Assembly: GCA_024654105.1 (NCBI GenBank)
Contig: JANLID010000070.1
Location: 1-5,670 of the forward strand
Source of the DNA: Gallionella sp.
Lineage (GTDB): Bacteria; Pseudomonadota; Gammaproteobacteria; Burkholderiales; Gallionellaceae
DNA length: 5,670 bases
Direction: 5' to 3'
In this document: positions 1 through 5,670 of the stretch, piece after piece
Layout: each line of letters starts with the position of its first letter
How positions within the stretch are numbered: the first letter of the stretch is position 1
Made by a program: the position numbers and the translations under genes
Notes under the pieces: generated by a model
Told to the model about the DNA's origin: nothing
Databases searched by the model: none
The model's input: the letters and a program-made list of their open reading frames with translations, nothing else

Positions 1-14
1 CACGGCGCGCCGTG
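1..14. repeat. Perfect 14-bp GC palindrome at window edge
   Basis: The first 14 bases, CACGGCGCGCCGTG, equal their own reverse complement. They lie 11 bases past the end of the phosphatase gene on its downstream side. There is no loop and no T-run, so this is not a standard terminator. It may be part of a neighbouring gene that continues outside the window. Function unknown. Confidence 0.35.
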
Positions 15-24
15 CCACTACTGA

Positions 25-816
25 TCAGGAAATTTCCAGAATGCAACTAACCGGTTCAGCGGCTTTGTGCGCGGTTTCGTTATTGCCCCAGCGTATGGCC
101 AGGCCGGTAACATTATCGGAATGCCCTTCCTCGCGATCCAGCGCGCACGCGATCAGATTATCCAGCACATCGACAACGGATCGTGAGGAGAATGCCTCAG
201 CCAATTCCTGGTCGCTGAATGGCCCCCACAGGCCATCGCTACCCAGCAACACCACGTCGCCGGATTGCAGGGCGACGGGTTCGCCGGGCTCCATGTAAAA
301 CATGTCATCGCTGCCGCCGAGGCAATTGGTGATCTGGTTGCGTTGCGGATGAGTGCGCGCTTCCTCCGCAGAGATCATGCCCCATTCGACCCACTGGCGC
401 ACCATGGAATGATCGCGCGTTTTGAATAAAACCCTGTCACCGCGTAACACATAAAGACGTGAATCCCCGGCGTGTCCCCAATACATCTTGCCGTCTTGTA
501 TCAGGGCAGCGATGCAGGTCGTTCCCGGGAAACCGGTATCCGCATCATGCGGGATCCTCATGATGCGCTCATGCGCATGGCGCATGGTGCGCGTCAGAAA
601 TGCCTGCGGATCAGCGGCGGGCGACTGCGTATATGGACCGAACGACTCGATAAAAGTGTCGATGGCCGAACTGGCCGCAACCTCCCCGTGCAGATGCCCG
701 CCCATGCCGTCTGCCAGCACCAGCAGTAACGTGTCGTTGCTGTAGGCATAGCCGACACGATCCTGGTTATATTTGCGATTGCCGATATGGCTGGCTTGAT
801 GTATCGAAAAATTCAT
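25..816 (-). CDS. PP2C-family protein serine/threonine phosphatase
   Basis: This 263-residue protein is a metal-dependent (PPM/PP2C) phosphatase that would remove phosphate from Ser/Thr residues in the cytoplasm. The family motifs appear in order: NQDR at 17-20, DGMGGH at 36-41 (D36 and G37 bind metal), GTT at 98-100, AGDSRLY at 116-122 (metal ligand D118), DHS at 135-137, RNQITNCLGG at 159-168, LLGSDGLW at 190-197 (D194) and SDNVT at 233-237 (D234). The catalytic domain spans nearly the whole protein, with no signal peptide or membrane segment. The short C-terminal tail after about residue 245 carries no motif. An in-frame start 12 codons upstream (852) adds a basic stretch outside the domain and overlaps the yicC promoter, so I chose the ATG at 816, just before the usual first strand. 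No strong Shine-Dalgarno is visible. A partner Ser/Thr kinase is often nearby in such loci and could lie left of the window. Its substrate is unknown. Confidence 0.93.
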   Translation of the reverse strand: MNFSIHQASHIGNRKYNQDRVGYAYSNDTLLLVLADGMGGHLHGEVAASSAIDTFIESFGPYTQSPAADPQAFLTRTMRHAHERIMRIPHDADTGFPGTTCIAALIQDGKMYWGHAGDSRLYVLRGDRVLFKTRDHSMVRQWVEWGMISAEEARTHPQRNQITNCLGGSDDMFYMEPGEPVALQSGDVVLLGSDGLWGPFSDQELAEAFSSRSVVDVLDNLIACALDREEGHSDNVTGLAIRWGNNETAHKAAEPVSCILEIS

Positions 817-831
817 AGGCCGTAATCGTAA

Positions 832-837
832 TATAAT
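832..837 (+). promoter_or_regulatory. Consensus -10 box for yicC
   Basis: TATAAT matches the sigma70 -10 consensus exactly and lies 40 bases before the yicC ATG, giving a predicted leader of about 34 bases. No good -35 hexamer is seen 16-18 bases upstream, so the promoter may be weak or need help. On the opposite strand the same bases contain TATATT (830-835), a possible -10 for the phosphatase, also without a clear -35. The two divergent promoters may therefore overlap. Confidence 0.5.
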
Positions 838-877
838 GCGCCTCATCAGCACAGCCTTTTATTCGGACGCACTCACC

Positions 878-1741
878 ATGATTTTAAGCATGACCGGCTA
901 TGCCACCGCCAGCGCGGAACTCGACAGCGGCTCGCTGACGCTGGAATTGCGCGCCGTCAACCATCGTTATCTGGACATCCAGTTGCGCATGCCGGACGAG
1001 TTGCGCAGCGTCGAAAGCGCGCTGCGCGAGGCGATCACCGCGCAATTGCAGCGCGGCAAGGTGGAATGCCGCATCAACTATGCGGCGCGCAGCGCGCAAA
1101 GCGGCGCGGCACTGAATCGCGAGTTGCTGCAACAGCTCACCGCATGGAACAAGGAAGTACAGAATGCCCTGCCGGATGCGCAATCCTTAAGCGTGGCCGA
1201 TGTGCTGCGCTGGAATGGCGTGCTGGAAACGCCGGTTGCCGCAGCGGATGAATTGCGTACCGCGTTGCTTGATTTGCTGCAAGATGTGCTGCAGGAATTC
1301 TCCGCGTCGCGCGCGCGGGAAGGCGAAAAACTCAAGGATTTCCTGCTGCAGCGCGTGGCAAAGATCGAGATGCTGCGCAATGACGTGATGCCGCATGTGC
1401 CCGCCGCGATAGCCGCTTATGAACAAAAGCTGATTACCCGGTTGCGCGAGGCGATGCAAAATGCAGAAGACGAGCGCGTCCGACAGGAAATTACGCTGTT
1501 TGCCAGCAAAATTGATGTGGATGAGGAGTTGTCGCGACTGGCCAGCCATCTTGTCGAAATGCGCCGCATCCTCACGCAGGGCGGTGCGGTGGGCAAGCGC
1601 CTGGATTTTCTGATGCAGGAACTGAACCGTGAGGCCAATACGCTGGGATCCAAGTCGGTGGATGCGGAAGTATCGCGCAGCGCGATGGAGATGAAAATAC
1701 TCATCGAGCAGATGCGCGAGCAAATTCAGAATTTGGAGTAA
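878..1741 (+). CDS. yicC: YicC family endoribonuclease
   Basis: This 287-residue protein has the same length as E. coli YicC. The N-terminal YicC-like domain begins with SMTGYA (residues 4-9) and holds LELRAVNHRYLDIQLRMP near 22-39 and RGKVECRI near 60-67. The C-terminal DUF1732 domain (roughly 204-287) contains RVRQEITLFASKIDVDEEL, GKRLDFLMQELNRE and the closing helix ILIEQMREQIQNLE. Members of this family have been reported as endoribonucleases, and E. coli YicC is linked to turnover of the small RNA RyhB; that is family knowledge, not seen here. The ATG at 878 is chosen because the conserved protein begins with M-I-x-SMTGYA. The in-frame ATG at 836 would add 14 unconserved residues and lies inside the -10 box. 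The gene is divergent from the phosphatase. A strong terminator follows directly, so no downstream gene appears to be co-transcribed, although gmk often lies near yicC-type genes in bacteria. Confidence 0.95.
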   Translation: MILSMTGYATASAELDSGSLTLELRAVNHRYLDIQLRMPDELRSVESALREAITAQLQRGKVECRINYAARSAQSGAALNRELLQQLTAWNKEVQNALPDAQSLSVADVLRWNGVLETPVAAADELRTALLDLLQDVLQEFSASRAREGEKLKDFLLQRVAKIEMLRNDVMPHVPAAIAAYEQKLITRLREAMQNAEDERVRQEITLFASKIDVDEELSRLASHLVEMRRILTQGGAVGKRLDFLMQELNREANTLGSKSVDAEVSRSAMEMKILIEQMREQIQNLE

Positions 1742-1778
1742 TGTTTCACCCCGTCGCCCAACGTCGCAGCAACCCAAT

Positions 1779-1804
1779 AAAAGCCGCTAACCATGCGGCT
1801 TTTT
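1779..1804 (+). terminator. Rho-independent terminator of yicC
   Basis: A perfect 9-bp inverted repeat, AAAAGCCGC (1779-1787) and GCGGCTTTT (1795-1803), encloses a 7-base loop (1788-1794) and ends in five T (1800-1804). It starts 37 bases after the yicC stop codon. The A-run on the left arm means it could also work on the minus strand. No other gene end is close enough to need it. Confidence 0.85.
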
Positions 1805-1965
1805 CACATCTTGCGGTTGCAGTCATATCAGGGAAGCGCACAACTGCCATATACCCAAACGTGTACCAAATGGAATACTTCTTCTTGTATCCGAAGCAGA
1901 ATCATTGGATATTCGGCGCAAGGCAGAAACTGATCAAGCAGCACGGCGGGGTGCGCCCAGCCGGT
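1805..1965. other. Intergenic stretch without recognised gene
   Basis: About 160 bases lie between the yicC terminator and the end of the uncharacterised minus-strand gene. I see no tRNA, no convincing terminator for the minus-strand gene, and no direct repeat that would mark an insertion. A rightward frame starting at 1741 and crossing this stretch runs through the terminator and antisense to the next gene, with no family features, so it is not called. This stretch is where housekeeping content gives way to accessory content. Confidence 0.5.
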
Positions 1966-2469
1966 TTAGTTGAAAAACGCCTGCACCGCCTCAAGGAAGT
2001 CATGGGTAACGCGCTCGTTCACATCCTCGCCAATCTCCAGCCTTTCGATCAGCTCGTTCTGGTGGCCGAACATTTTCAGCAGCAACGGCTTCAATTCGTC
2101 CAGGTCGAAACACCATCCGACCATGCCCGGTTCACCGGCCACGGCCTCACCGGACAGCAACAACGATAGGACGAGTGGCACGGTCTGGTCAATGCGGCTG
2201 GCGAAGAAAGACCAATACGGCCATGCTTCAAACAGGTCGGCAAACCATGCACGTACTTCTGGAATGGCCTCAAGCTCGCGGGGATCGTCGTCGTAGCCGT
2301 GGAACACCAGCGTTACCGCACCCTCGGCGCCCATGGCGGAAGAACGGTCACTGGATAGACTTTTAAGCGCGGACAGTACGCCCGATATATCGCCAGCGGT
2401 GATCGCGGCAGAATCGCAAACGACAATCACTTGCTGGTCTTTGACGGGGGAAAAGCGAGAAGTAGGCAT
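1966..2469 (-). CDS. Uncharacterised protein, possible CRR6-like (DUF1817)
   Basis: I do not firmly recognise this 167-residue acidic protein. It opens with a beta-strand-like segment, QQVIVVCDSAAIT. A distinctive centre follows, HGYDDDP (57-63) then IPEVRAWF (69-76) and WPYWSFF, with a hydrophobic stretch VPLVLSLLLSG. The C-terminal half, from about 115, is Leu/Glu-rich and probably helical. There is no signal peptide. The pattern of Pro-Glu-Val-Arg-x-Trp-Phe followed by an aromatic-Pro segment recalls the chlororespiratory reduction 6 (CRR6) family, known from cyanobacteria and chloroplasts and with scattered proteobacterial relatives. That comparison is from memory and weak. The ATG at 2469 is preferred over an in-frame TTG at 2481 because a good promoter places the transcript start near 2492. 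It is transcribed in the same direction as the XRE regulator, 82 bases downstream of it, but with its own promoter. Coding is supported by length, protein-like composition and a promoter at the right distance. Confidence 0.7.
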   Translation of the reverse strand: MPTSRFSPVKDQQVIVVCDSAAITAGDISGVLSALKSLSSDRSSAMGAEGAVTLVFHGYDDDPRELEAIPEVRAWFADLFEAWPYWSFFASRIDQTVPLVLSLLLSGEAVAGEPGMVGWCFDLDELKPLLLKMFGHQNELIERLEIGEDVNERVTHDFLEAVQAFFN

Positions 2470-2498
2470 GATCGCTTGCAATAGCTATGACACGAGCG

Positions 2499-2526
2499 AG
2501 TATAGCGCAGCGTTGCTGTGTGGCAA
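2499..2526 (-). promoter_or_regulatory. Sigma70-like promoter for the 1966-2469 gene
   Basis: On the minus strand, TTGCCA (2526-2521) matches the -35 consensus in 5 of 6 bases and TATACT (2504-2499) matches the -10 in 5 of 6. The spacer is 16 bases. Transcription would start near 2492, giving a leader of about 23 bases before the ATG at 2469. It lies in the 82-base gap after the XRE gene, so the small gene can be expressed independently of the regulator. Confidence 0.55.
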
Positions 2527-2551
2527 CGGGCACACGACGCACTGTGCTGGT

Positions 2552-2920
2552 TTAGCTATCCCGCTGCAAGCGATTCAGAACTTTGGCGATTTCCAGCAAG
2601 GCGCGTTGATTATCTGCCGACAGGGCGCGGAAATGCTGGCGGAGTTGGATAGCTTCATCGGTATAGTCGGATTCATTGGCTCCCAACAATTCTGGAGCTT
2701 CTTGAGTCAGTGACTCGGTACCTTCAGCAGCGGCATGAAGTGCCGACACCGTTGTTTCCAGTGCTGTAGCAATCATTCGTAGAGATTCAGGCGATGGTTG
2801 CTGCACCCCGCGCTCAATACGGGAAAGATTGCTGGGGTCGGATTTAATAGCAAAAGCCAATTGCTCCAGCGTTTCACCGCGCTTCTTTCTCACTGCCCGA
2901 ATTATTTTCCCAATGTTCAT
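2552..2920 (-). CDS. XRE-family helix-turn-helix transcriptional regulator
   Basis: This 122-residue protein begins with a Cro/C1-type DNA-binding domain at about residues 4-60. Helices 2 and 3 are TLEQLAFAIKSDPSNLSRIE (17-36), with the usual Gln-Leu-Ala, Asn-Leu-Ser-Arg-Ile-Glu and following Gly-x-x-x-Pro-Ser signature. A linker rich in Glu, Ala and Thr (65-85) joins a C-terminal helix, LRQHFRALSADNQRALLEIA, that probably dimerises. There is no peptidase or ligand-binding domain. It is divergent from the methyltransferase gene, with 102 bases between the start codons, and two copies of a dyad site lie there. I infer that it binds them and controls both genes, like controller proteins of restriction-modification systems or small phage repressors. 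No Shine-Dalgarno is visible upstream of the ATG, so the mRNA could be leaderless or nearly so. Confidence 0.93.
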   Translation of the reverse strand: MNIGKIIRAVRKKRGETLEQLAFAIKSDPSNLSRIERGVQQPSPESLRMIATALETTVSALHAAAEGTESLTQEAPELLGANESDYTDEAIQLRQHFRALSADNQRALLEIAKVLNRLQRDS

Positions 2921-2924
2921 GGTC

Positions 2925-2954
2925 GCGATTGTTGTGGCGATTTACGCCAATCGC
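2925..2954. repeat. Inverted repeat around the regulator-proximal operator
   Basis: GCGATTG (2925-2931) and its reverse complement CAATCGC (2948-2954) are 16 bases apart and overlap the dyad site at 2935-2949, with a slightly shifted centre. It may be an extra half-site pair or chance. It begins five bases upstream of the regulator start codon. Confidence 0.35.
2935..2949. promoter_or_regulatory. Predicted regulator operator, site 1
   Basis: TGGCG-ATTTA-CGCCA is a dyad with 5-bp arms and a 5-base centre, 14 bases upstream of the XRE regulator start. Extended by two bases to the right it matches the reverse strand of site 2 in 15 of 17 positions. It lies between TTGCGA (minus strand, 2956-2951) and AACAAT (2933-2928), a weak candidate promoter for the regulator with a 17-base spacer. 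If that promoter is real, binding here would repress the regulator. The binding protein is inferred, not shown. Confidence 0.6.
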
Positions 2955-2978
2955 AAAGCTATTGGTCTCATAACGCAA

Positions 2979-2984
2979 TATAAT
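2979..2984 (+). promoter_or_regulatory. Consensus -10 box for the methyltransferase gene
   Basis: TATAAT is a perfect sigma70 -10 hexamer, 38 bases before the methyltransferase ATG, predicting a transcript start near 2991. At 16-18 bases upstream there is no good -35 (AAGCTA at the 17-base spacing), so the promoter may be weak or depend on an activator. Its last three bases lie inside operator site 2. Confidence 0.55.
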
Positions 2985-3002
2985 TGGCGTAATCCGCCAA
3001 TT
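2982..3002. promoter_or_regulatory. Predicted regulator operator, site 2
   Basis: This 21-bp perfect dyad has arms AATTGGCG (2982-2989) and CGCCAATT (2995-3002) around a 5-base centre. It overlaps the -10 box and covers the predicted transcript start of the methyltransferase gene, a position that would block RNA polymerase. Read on the minus strand it repeats site 1 with two mismatches over 17 bases. It is the more symmetric copy and so possibly the stronger binding site. Confidence 0.65.
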
Positions 3003-3022
3003 TATTTGAGATTGCCTGCCAA

Positions 3023-5670
3023 ATGACTGCATCCAGCCCGCAACAAACCAAGCTTCTCACTCTGCTACGTGAACTCTTCCAGCTTGATCAACCCGATCTC
3101 GATTTCGGCCTGTACCGCATCATGCACGCCAAATCGCGGGAGATTGAACAATTCCTTGAGCATGACCTGCTCGACAAGATTCAGGAAAGGGTGGGCGGGA
3201 ACAAGGCGGAGAAGGTTGCACAGGCCAAAGCAGTTTACGAGCGCGAAAGGCAAAATGCGATTGATTACGGCGGTAACGCCGACGCACCGAGAGTTCAGCA
3301 AGCCCTTGCCGAATACAAGGCTGTGCAAGAAAGCCAGGACGACGATGCCGAACTTTTTGACCACCTCTACAAATTCTTTGAGCGTTACTACGAGGGTGGC
3401 GATTTTCTTTCGCGCCGTTACTACGCCCGCGAGACTAGCGAAAAGGCCGCGCCGTATTCCGTGCCTTATGACGGCAGCGAAGTCTATTTGCACTGGGCGA
3501 ACAAAGATCAGTATTACATCAAAACCACTGAGAGTTTCCGTCAATTCAGCGTTGATCTGGCGCACGTACAAGCGGGCGATAAGCAACTGTTCGATGATGC
3601 CACCCCGCGCAAAGTCCATTTCACCTTGGTGGAAGCGGAAGAAGGCGCGCACAACAACGTCAAAGCCGCCAGCGACAAAGACCGCTATTTCATTCTGGAT
3701 GCCGATACGCCGATTCAATGGCAGGGTGATGAGCTGACGGTGCGTTTCCACTATCGCGCCGACCCGGAAAAAACAGGGCAGGCTGGCAAATGGCGCGAAG
3801 AACGCAACAAGCTCAATAACACAGCCATACTGGCCGTGCTGGAGAAACAAGCACAAGGCAATGACGCACAGGCAACACTGGCACAACGGTTTCACCACGC
3901 GCTGGCGACCGAGATACCCAAAGGAAAAGATGGCACGCAAACCCTGCTCGCCAAATACCTCAACCAGTACACCGCTAAGAACAGCATGGATTATTTCATC
4001 CATAAAAACCTCGGCGCATTCCTCAAGCGCGAGTTGGATTTCTACATCAAGAACGAACTGTTCCGGCTGGATGATCTGGGCAATGCCGATGCGCCCAATC
4101 CGCAGCAACTCAACAAGCTATTGAAGAAGGCGCTCACCTTGCGCGACGTGGCGCACAAGCTGATCGAGTTCCTGGCGCAGACCGAGGAGTTTCAGAAAAA
4201 ATTGTGGCTCAAGAAAAAATTCGTGGTGGACACGCAATGGCTGGTCACGCTGGATAAAGTGCCTGCTGATTTTTATCCGCAGATCGAAGCCAACGAGGCG
4301 CAATGGGCGGAATGGGTGAAGTTGGGCTTTGTGGCAGCGGATGCCAAGCACAAGAAACTGCTCAAGCCTGAAAGCAAGTTGGTGCTGGATACGCAGTTCT
4401 TCGATGCCGATTTCACCGCGCAGCTACTCGCCAGCATCCCCAATCTGGACGATGCCACCGACGGCGTGCTGGTGCATAGCGAGAATTTTCAGGCGCTGAA
4501 TCTGATGCAGGCGAGGTATCGAGAAAAGGTGAAGTGCATCTACATTGATCCGCCGTATAACGCTAAATTTAGTGAAGTTCTATACAAAAATGCATATAAG
4601 CACTCGTCTTGGATGTCCATGATGCACGATAGGCTGCGATTAAGTTCTGCTCTCGGCAAACAGGAAAACGTCCACGTAATCGCAATTGATGAGAATGAGC
4701 AAGAGCGTTTAGCGGGAATTATTGATTTAGCCTTCCCGATGTACAGTAAAACGTGCGTCTCAGTTATTCATAACCCTGGTGGCATTCAAGGTAAAAACTT
4801 TTCATATAGCAATGAATTTGCCTATTTTATATTTCCATCAACCGGTGTGCATATTGGAACAAAAACAATTGAAGATGCAAATGAAGTGCCTTTAAGGGAT
4901 TGGGGTGGCGATGAGTCCACACGAGAGTCTGCGCGAAACTGTTTTTATCCAATTTTTGTAAAGAATGGCGCAGTGATTGATTTTGGGGAAGTTTGCCCTG
5001 ATGATTTTCATCCGAAGTCGAATGAATCACAATCGGACGATATTATTGCGATTTACCCTATAGACAGCAGCGGGATTGAACGCAAATGGAGGAATGCCAG
5101 AAACACCGTAGAAAGTATCAAAGCCAGCCTTATAGTGAAAGAGAAATCTGGGACGAAATACGTTGTACGTCTGAAAGATGAGTACAGGTACAAAACCGTT
5201 TGGGATGATGCCAAATACAACTCCAACATCTATGGTTCCAAACTGTTGGGCGACATACAAGGTGAAAAAATTTTTGCTTTCCCTAAATCAGTTTATACAG
5301 TTCAAGACTCCGTTTCTGCGGCAACATTTTCTGAAATAAATGCTACTGTTCTTGACTACTTTGCCGGATCAGGAACAACCGGTCACGCCGTTATAAACCT
5401 CAACCGTGAAGACAAGGATGAGGGGAAGCGCAAGTACATCCTCGTCGAGATGGGCGATTACTTTGACACAGTCTTGAAGCCACGCATCGCCAAAGTGGTG
5501 TATTCCGCCGACTGGAAAGATGGCAAGCCTACCGCGCCGGAGACGGGAATTTCCCAACTGGTAAAAGTGATACGCCTCGAATCCTACGAGGACACGATCA
5601 ACAATCTGCAAGTGGCAGAGGAATCGGCGCAACGTAAGGTCATCGCGACGAATCCGGCTTTGCGCCAAGC
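3023..5670 (+). CDS. Type III Mod-like N6-adenine DNA methyltransferase, partial
   Basis: The frame is open for 882 codons to the window edge and lacks its C-terminus. The enzyme should transfer methyl from S-adenosylmethionine to adenine N6 at a specific DNA site. Motif order is that of the beta class. Motif IV, IDPPYN, is at 508-513, followed by HSSWMSMMHDRL near 527-538, IAIDENEQERL near 554-564 and HNPGGIQGKNFSYSNEF (583-599). Then comes a region of about 180 residues that probably recognises the target. Motif I, LDYFAGSGTTG, ends at 787, and YILVE (E809) follows. About 490 residues precede the catalytic part. They open with LFQLDQPDLDFGLYRIM, carry a charged helical stretch near 55-110, and contain no nuclease motif I can see. 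Such long forms exist among type III-like Mod proteins and, from memory, BREX type 3 PglXI proteins. The ATG at 3023 is chosen because this conserved N-terminus follows it; its ribosome site is weak. The partner restriction gene would lie downstream. The region from about 4560 to 5345 is AT-richer than both flanks. Confidence 0.93.
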   Translation, partial: MTASSPQQTKLLTLLRELFQLDQPDLDFGLYRIMHAKSREIEQFLEHDLLDKIQERVGGNKAEKVAQAKAVYERERQNAIDYGGNADAPRVQQALAEYKAVQESQDDDAELFDHLYKFFERYYEGGDFLSRRYYARETSEKAAPYSVPYDGSEVYLHWANKDQYYIKTTESFRQFSVDLAHVQAGDKQLFDDATPRKVHFTLVEAEEGAHNNVKAASDKDRYFILDADTPIQWQGDELTVRFHYRADPEKTGQAGKWREERNKLNNTAILAVLEKQAQGNDAQATLAQRFHHALATEIPKGKDGTQTLLAKYLNQYTAKNSMDYFIHKNLGAFLKRELDFYIKNELFRLDDLGNADAPNPQQLNKLLKKALTLRDVAHKLIEFLAQTEEFQKKLWLKKKFVVDTQWLVTLDKVPADFYPQIEANEAQWAEWVKLGFVAADAKHKKLLKPESKLVLDTQFFDADFTAQLLASIPNLDDATDGVLVHSENFQALNLMQARYREKVKCIYIDPPYNAKFSEVLYKNAYKHSSWMSMMHDRLRLSSALGKQENVHVIAIDENEQERLAGIIDLAFPMYSKTCVSVIHNPGGIQGKNFSYSNEFAYFIFPSTGVHIGTKTIEDANEVPLRDWGGDESTRESARNCFYPIFVKNGAVIDFGEVCPDDFHPKSNESQSDDIIAIYPIDSSGIERKWRNARNTVESIKASLIVKEKSGTKYVVRLKDEYRYKTVWDDAKYNSNIYGSKLLGDIQGEKIFAFPKSVYTVQDSVSAATFSEINATVLDYFAGSGTTGHAVINLNREDKDEGKRKYILVEMGDYFDTVLKPRIAKVVYSADWKDGKPTAPETGISQLVKVIRLESYEDTINNLQVAEESAQRKVIATNPALRQ

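Noticed and set aside
1187..1777. Minus-strand open frame of 196 codons opposite yicC
   Set aside because: Antisense to a strongly conserved gene, rich in His, Gln and Leu without motifs, and no promoter or ribosome site was seen.
1741..2169. Rightward frame whose ATG overlaps the yicC stop (TAATG), suggesting translational coupling
   Set aside because: It runs through the yicC terminator and then antisense to the 1966-2469 gene, and the predicted protein has no recognisable features. The overlap is likely chance.
2584..2600. Third partial match to the operator motif, 13 of 17 bases, inside the 3' end of the regulator gene
   Set aside because: The right dyad arm is lost and the bases encode ordinary residues of the regulator, so chance similarity is more likely.
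3065..4108. Long minus-strand open frame of 347 codons
   Set aside because: It is fully antisense to the methyltransferase, whose conserved frame and motifs are clear. Its translation is rich in Val, Phe, Leu and Arg without domain features, as expected for a shadow frame in GC-rich codons.
3023..5670. Phase-variable repeat tract in the methyltransferase gene, as in many type III mod genes
   Set aside because: No tetra- or pentanucleotide tandem repeats or long homopolymers were seen, and the frame is open throughout the visible part.
1..5670. CRISPR array, tRNA, insertion sequence or integrase
   Set aside because: No regularly spaced repeats, cloverleaf-like sequence, transposase motifs or terminal inverted repeats were found on either strand by reading.

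Overview
The window looks like a bacterial chromosome segment, most likely betaproteobacterial. This is inferred from moderate GC, the style of the proteins, and a PP2C phosphatase gene divergent from yicC, an arrangement I associate with that class. No rRNA or other taxonomic marker is present, so genus cannot be given.

Layout. Positions 1-1805 are a conserved housekeeping block. A PP2C-type Ser/Thr phosphatase gene runs leftward (25-816). A yicC endoribonuclease-family gene runs rightward (878-1741). They are divided by a 61-bp intergenic region with a consensus -10 box, and yicC is followed at once by a strong intrinsic terminator (1779-1804). Beyond it the content turns accessory: about 160 bp with no recognisable gene, a small uncharacterised gene on the minus strand (1966-2469) with its own good sigma70-like promoter, a minus-strand XRE-type regulator (2552-2920), and then, divergent from the regulator, a very large open frame (3023 to the window end). 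That frame encodes an N6-adenine DNA methyltransferase of the type III Mod-like beta class with about 490 residues ahead of the catalytic domain. It is truncated by the window edge.

How it may work. The regulator and methyltransferase genes are separated by 102 bp holding two near-identical copies of a dyad site (core TGGCG-N5-CGCCA) in opposite orientations, 50 bp apart centre to centre. One copy overlaps the -10 box predicted for the methyltransferase gene; the other lies just upstream of the regulator start. This is the layout expected of an autoregulating controller that sets methyltransferase level in a restriction-modification or related phage-defence operon. The effector (a type III Res-like helicase/nuclease, or BREX-like partners) would lie to the right of the window and is not seen.

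The most notable points are the paired operator, the base-composition mosaic inside the methyltransferase (an AT-richer centre covering the target-recognition region, bounded by the DPPYN and FAGSGTT motifs), and the abrupt housekeeping-to-accessory boundary after the yicC terminator.
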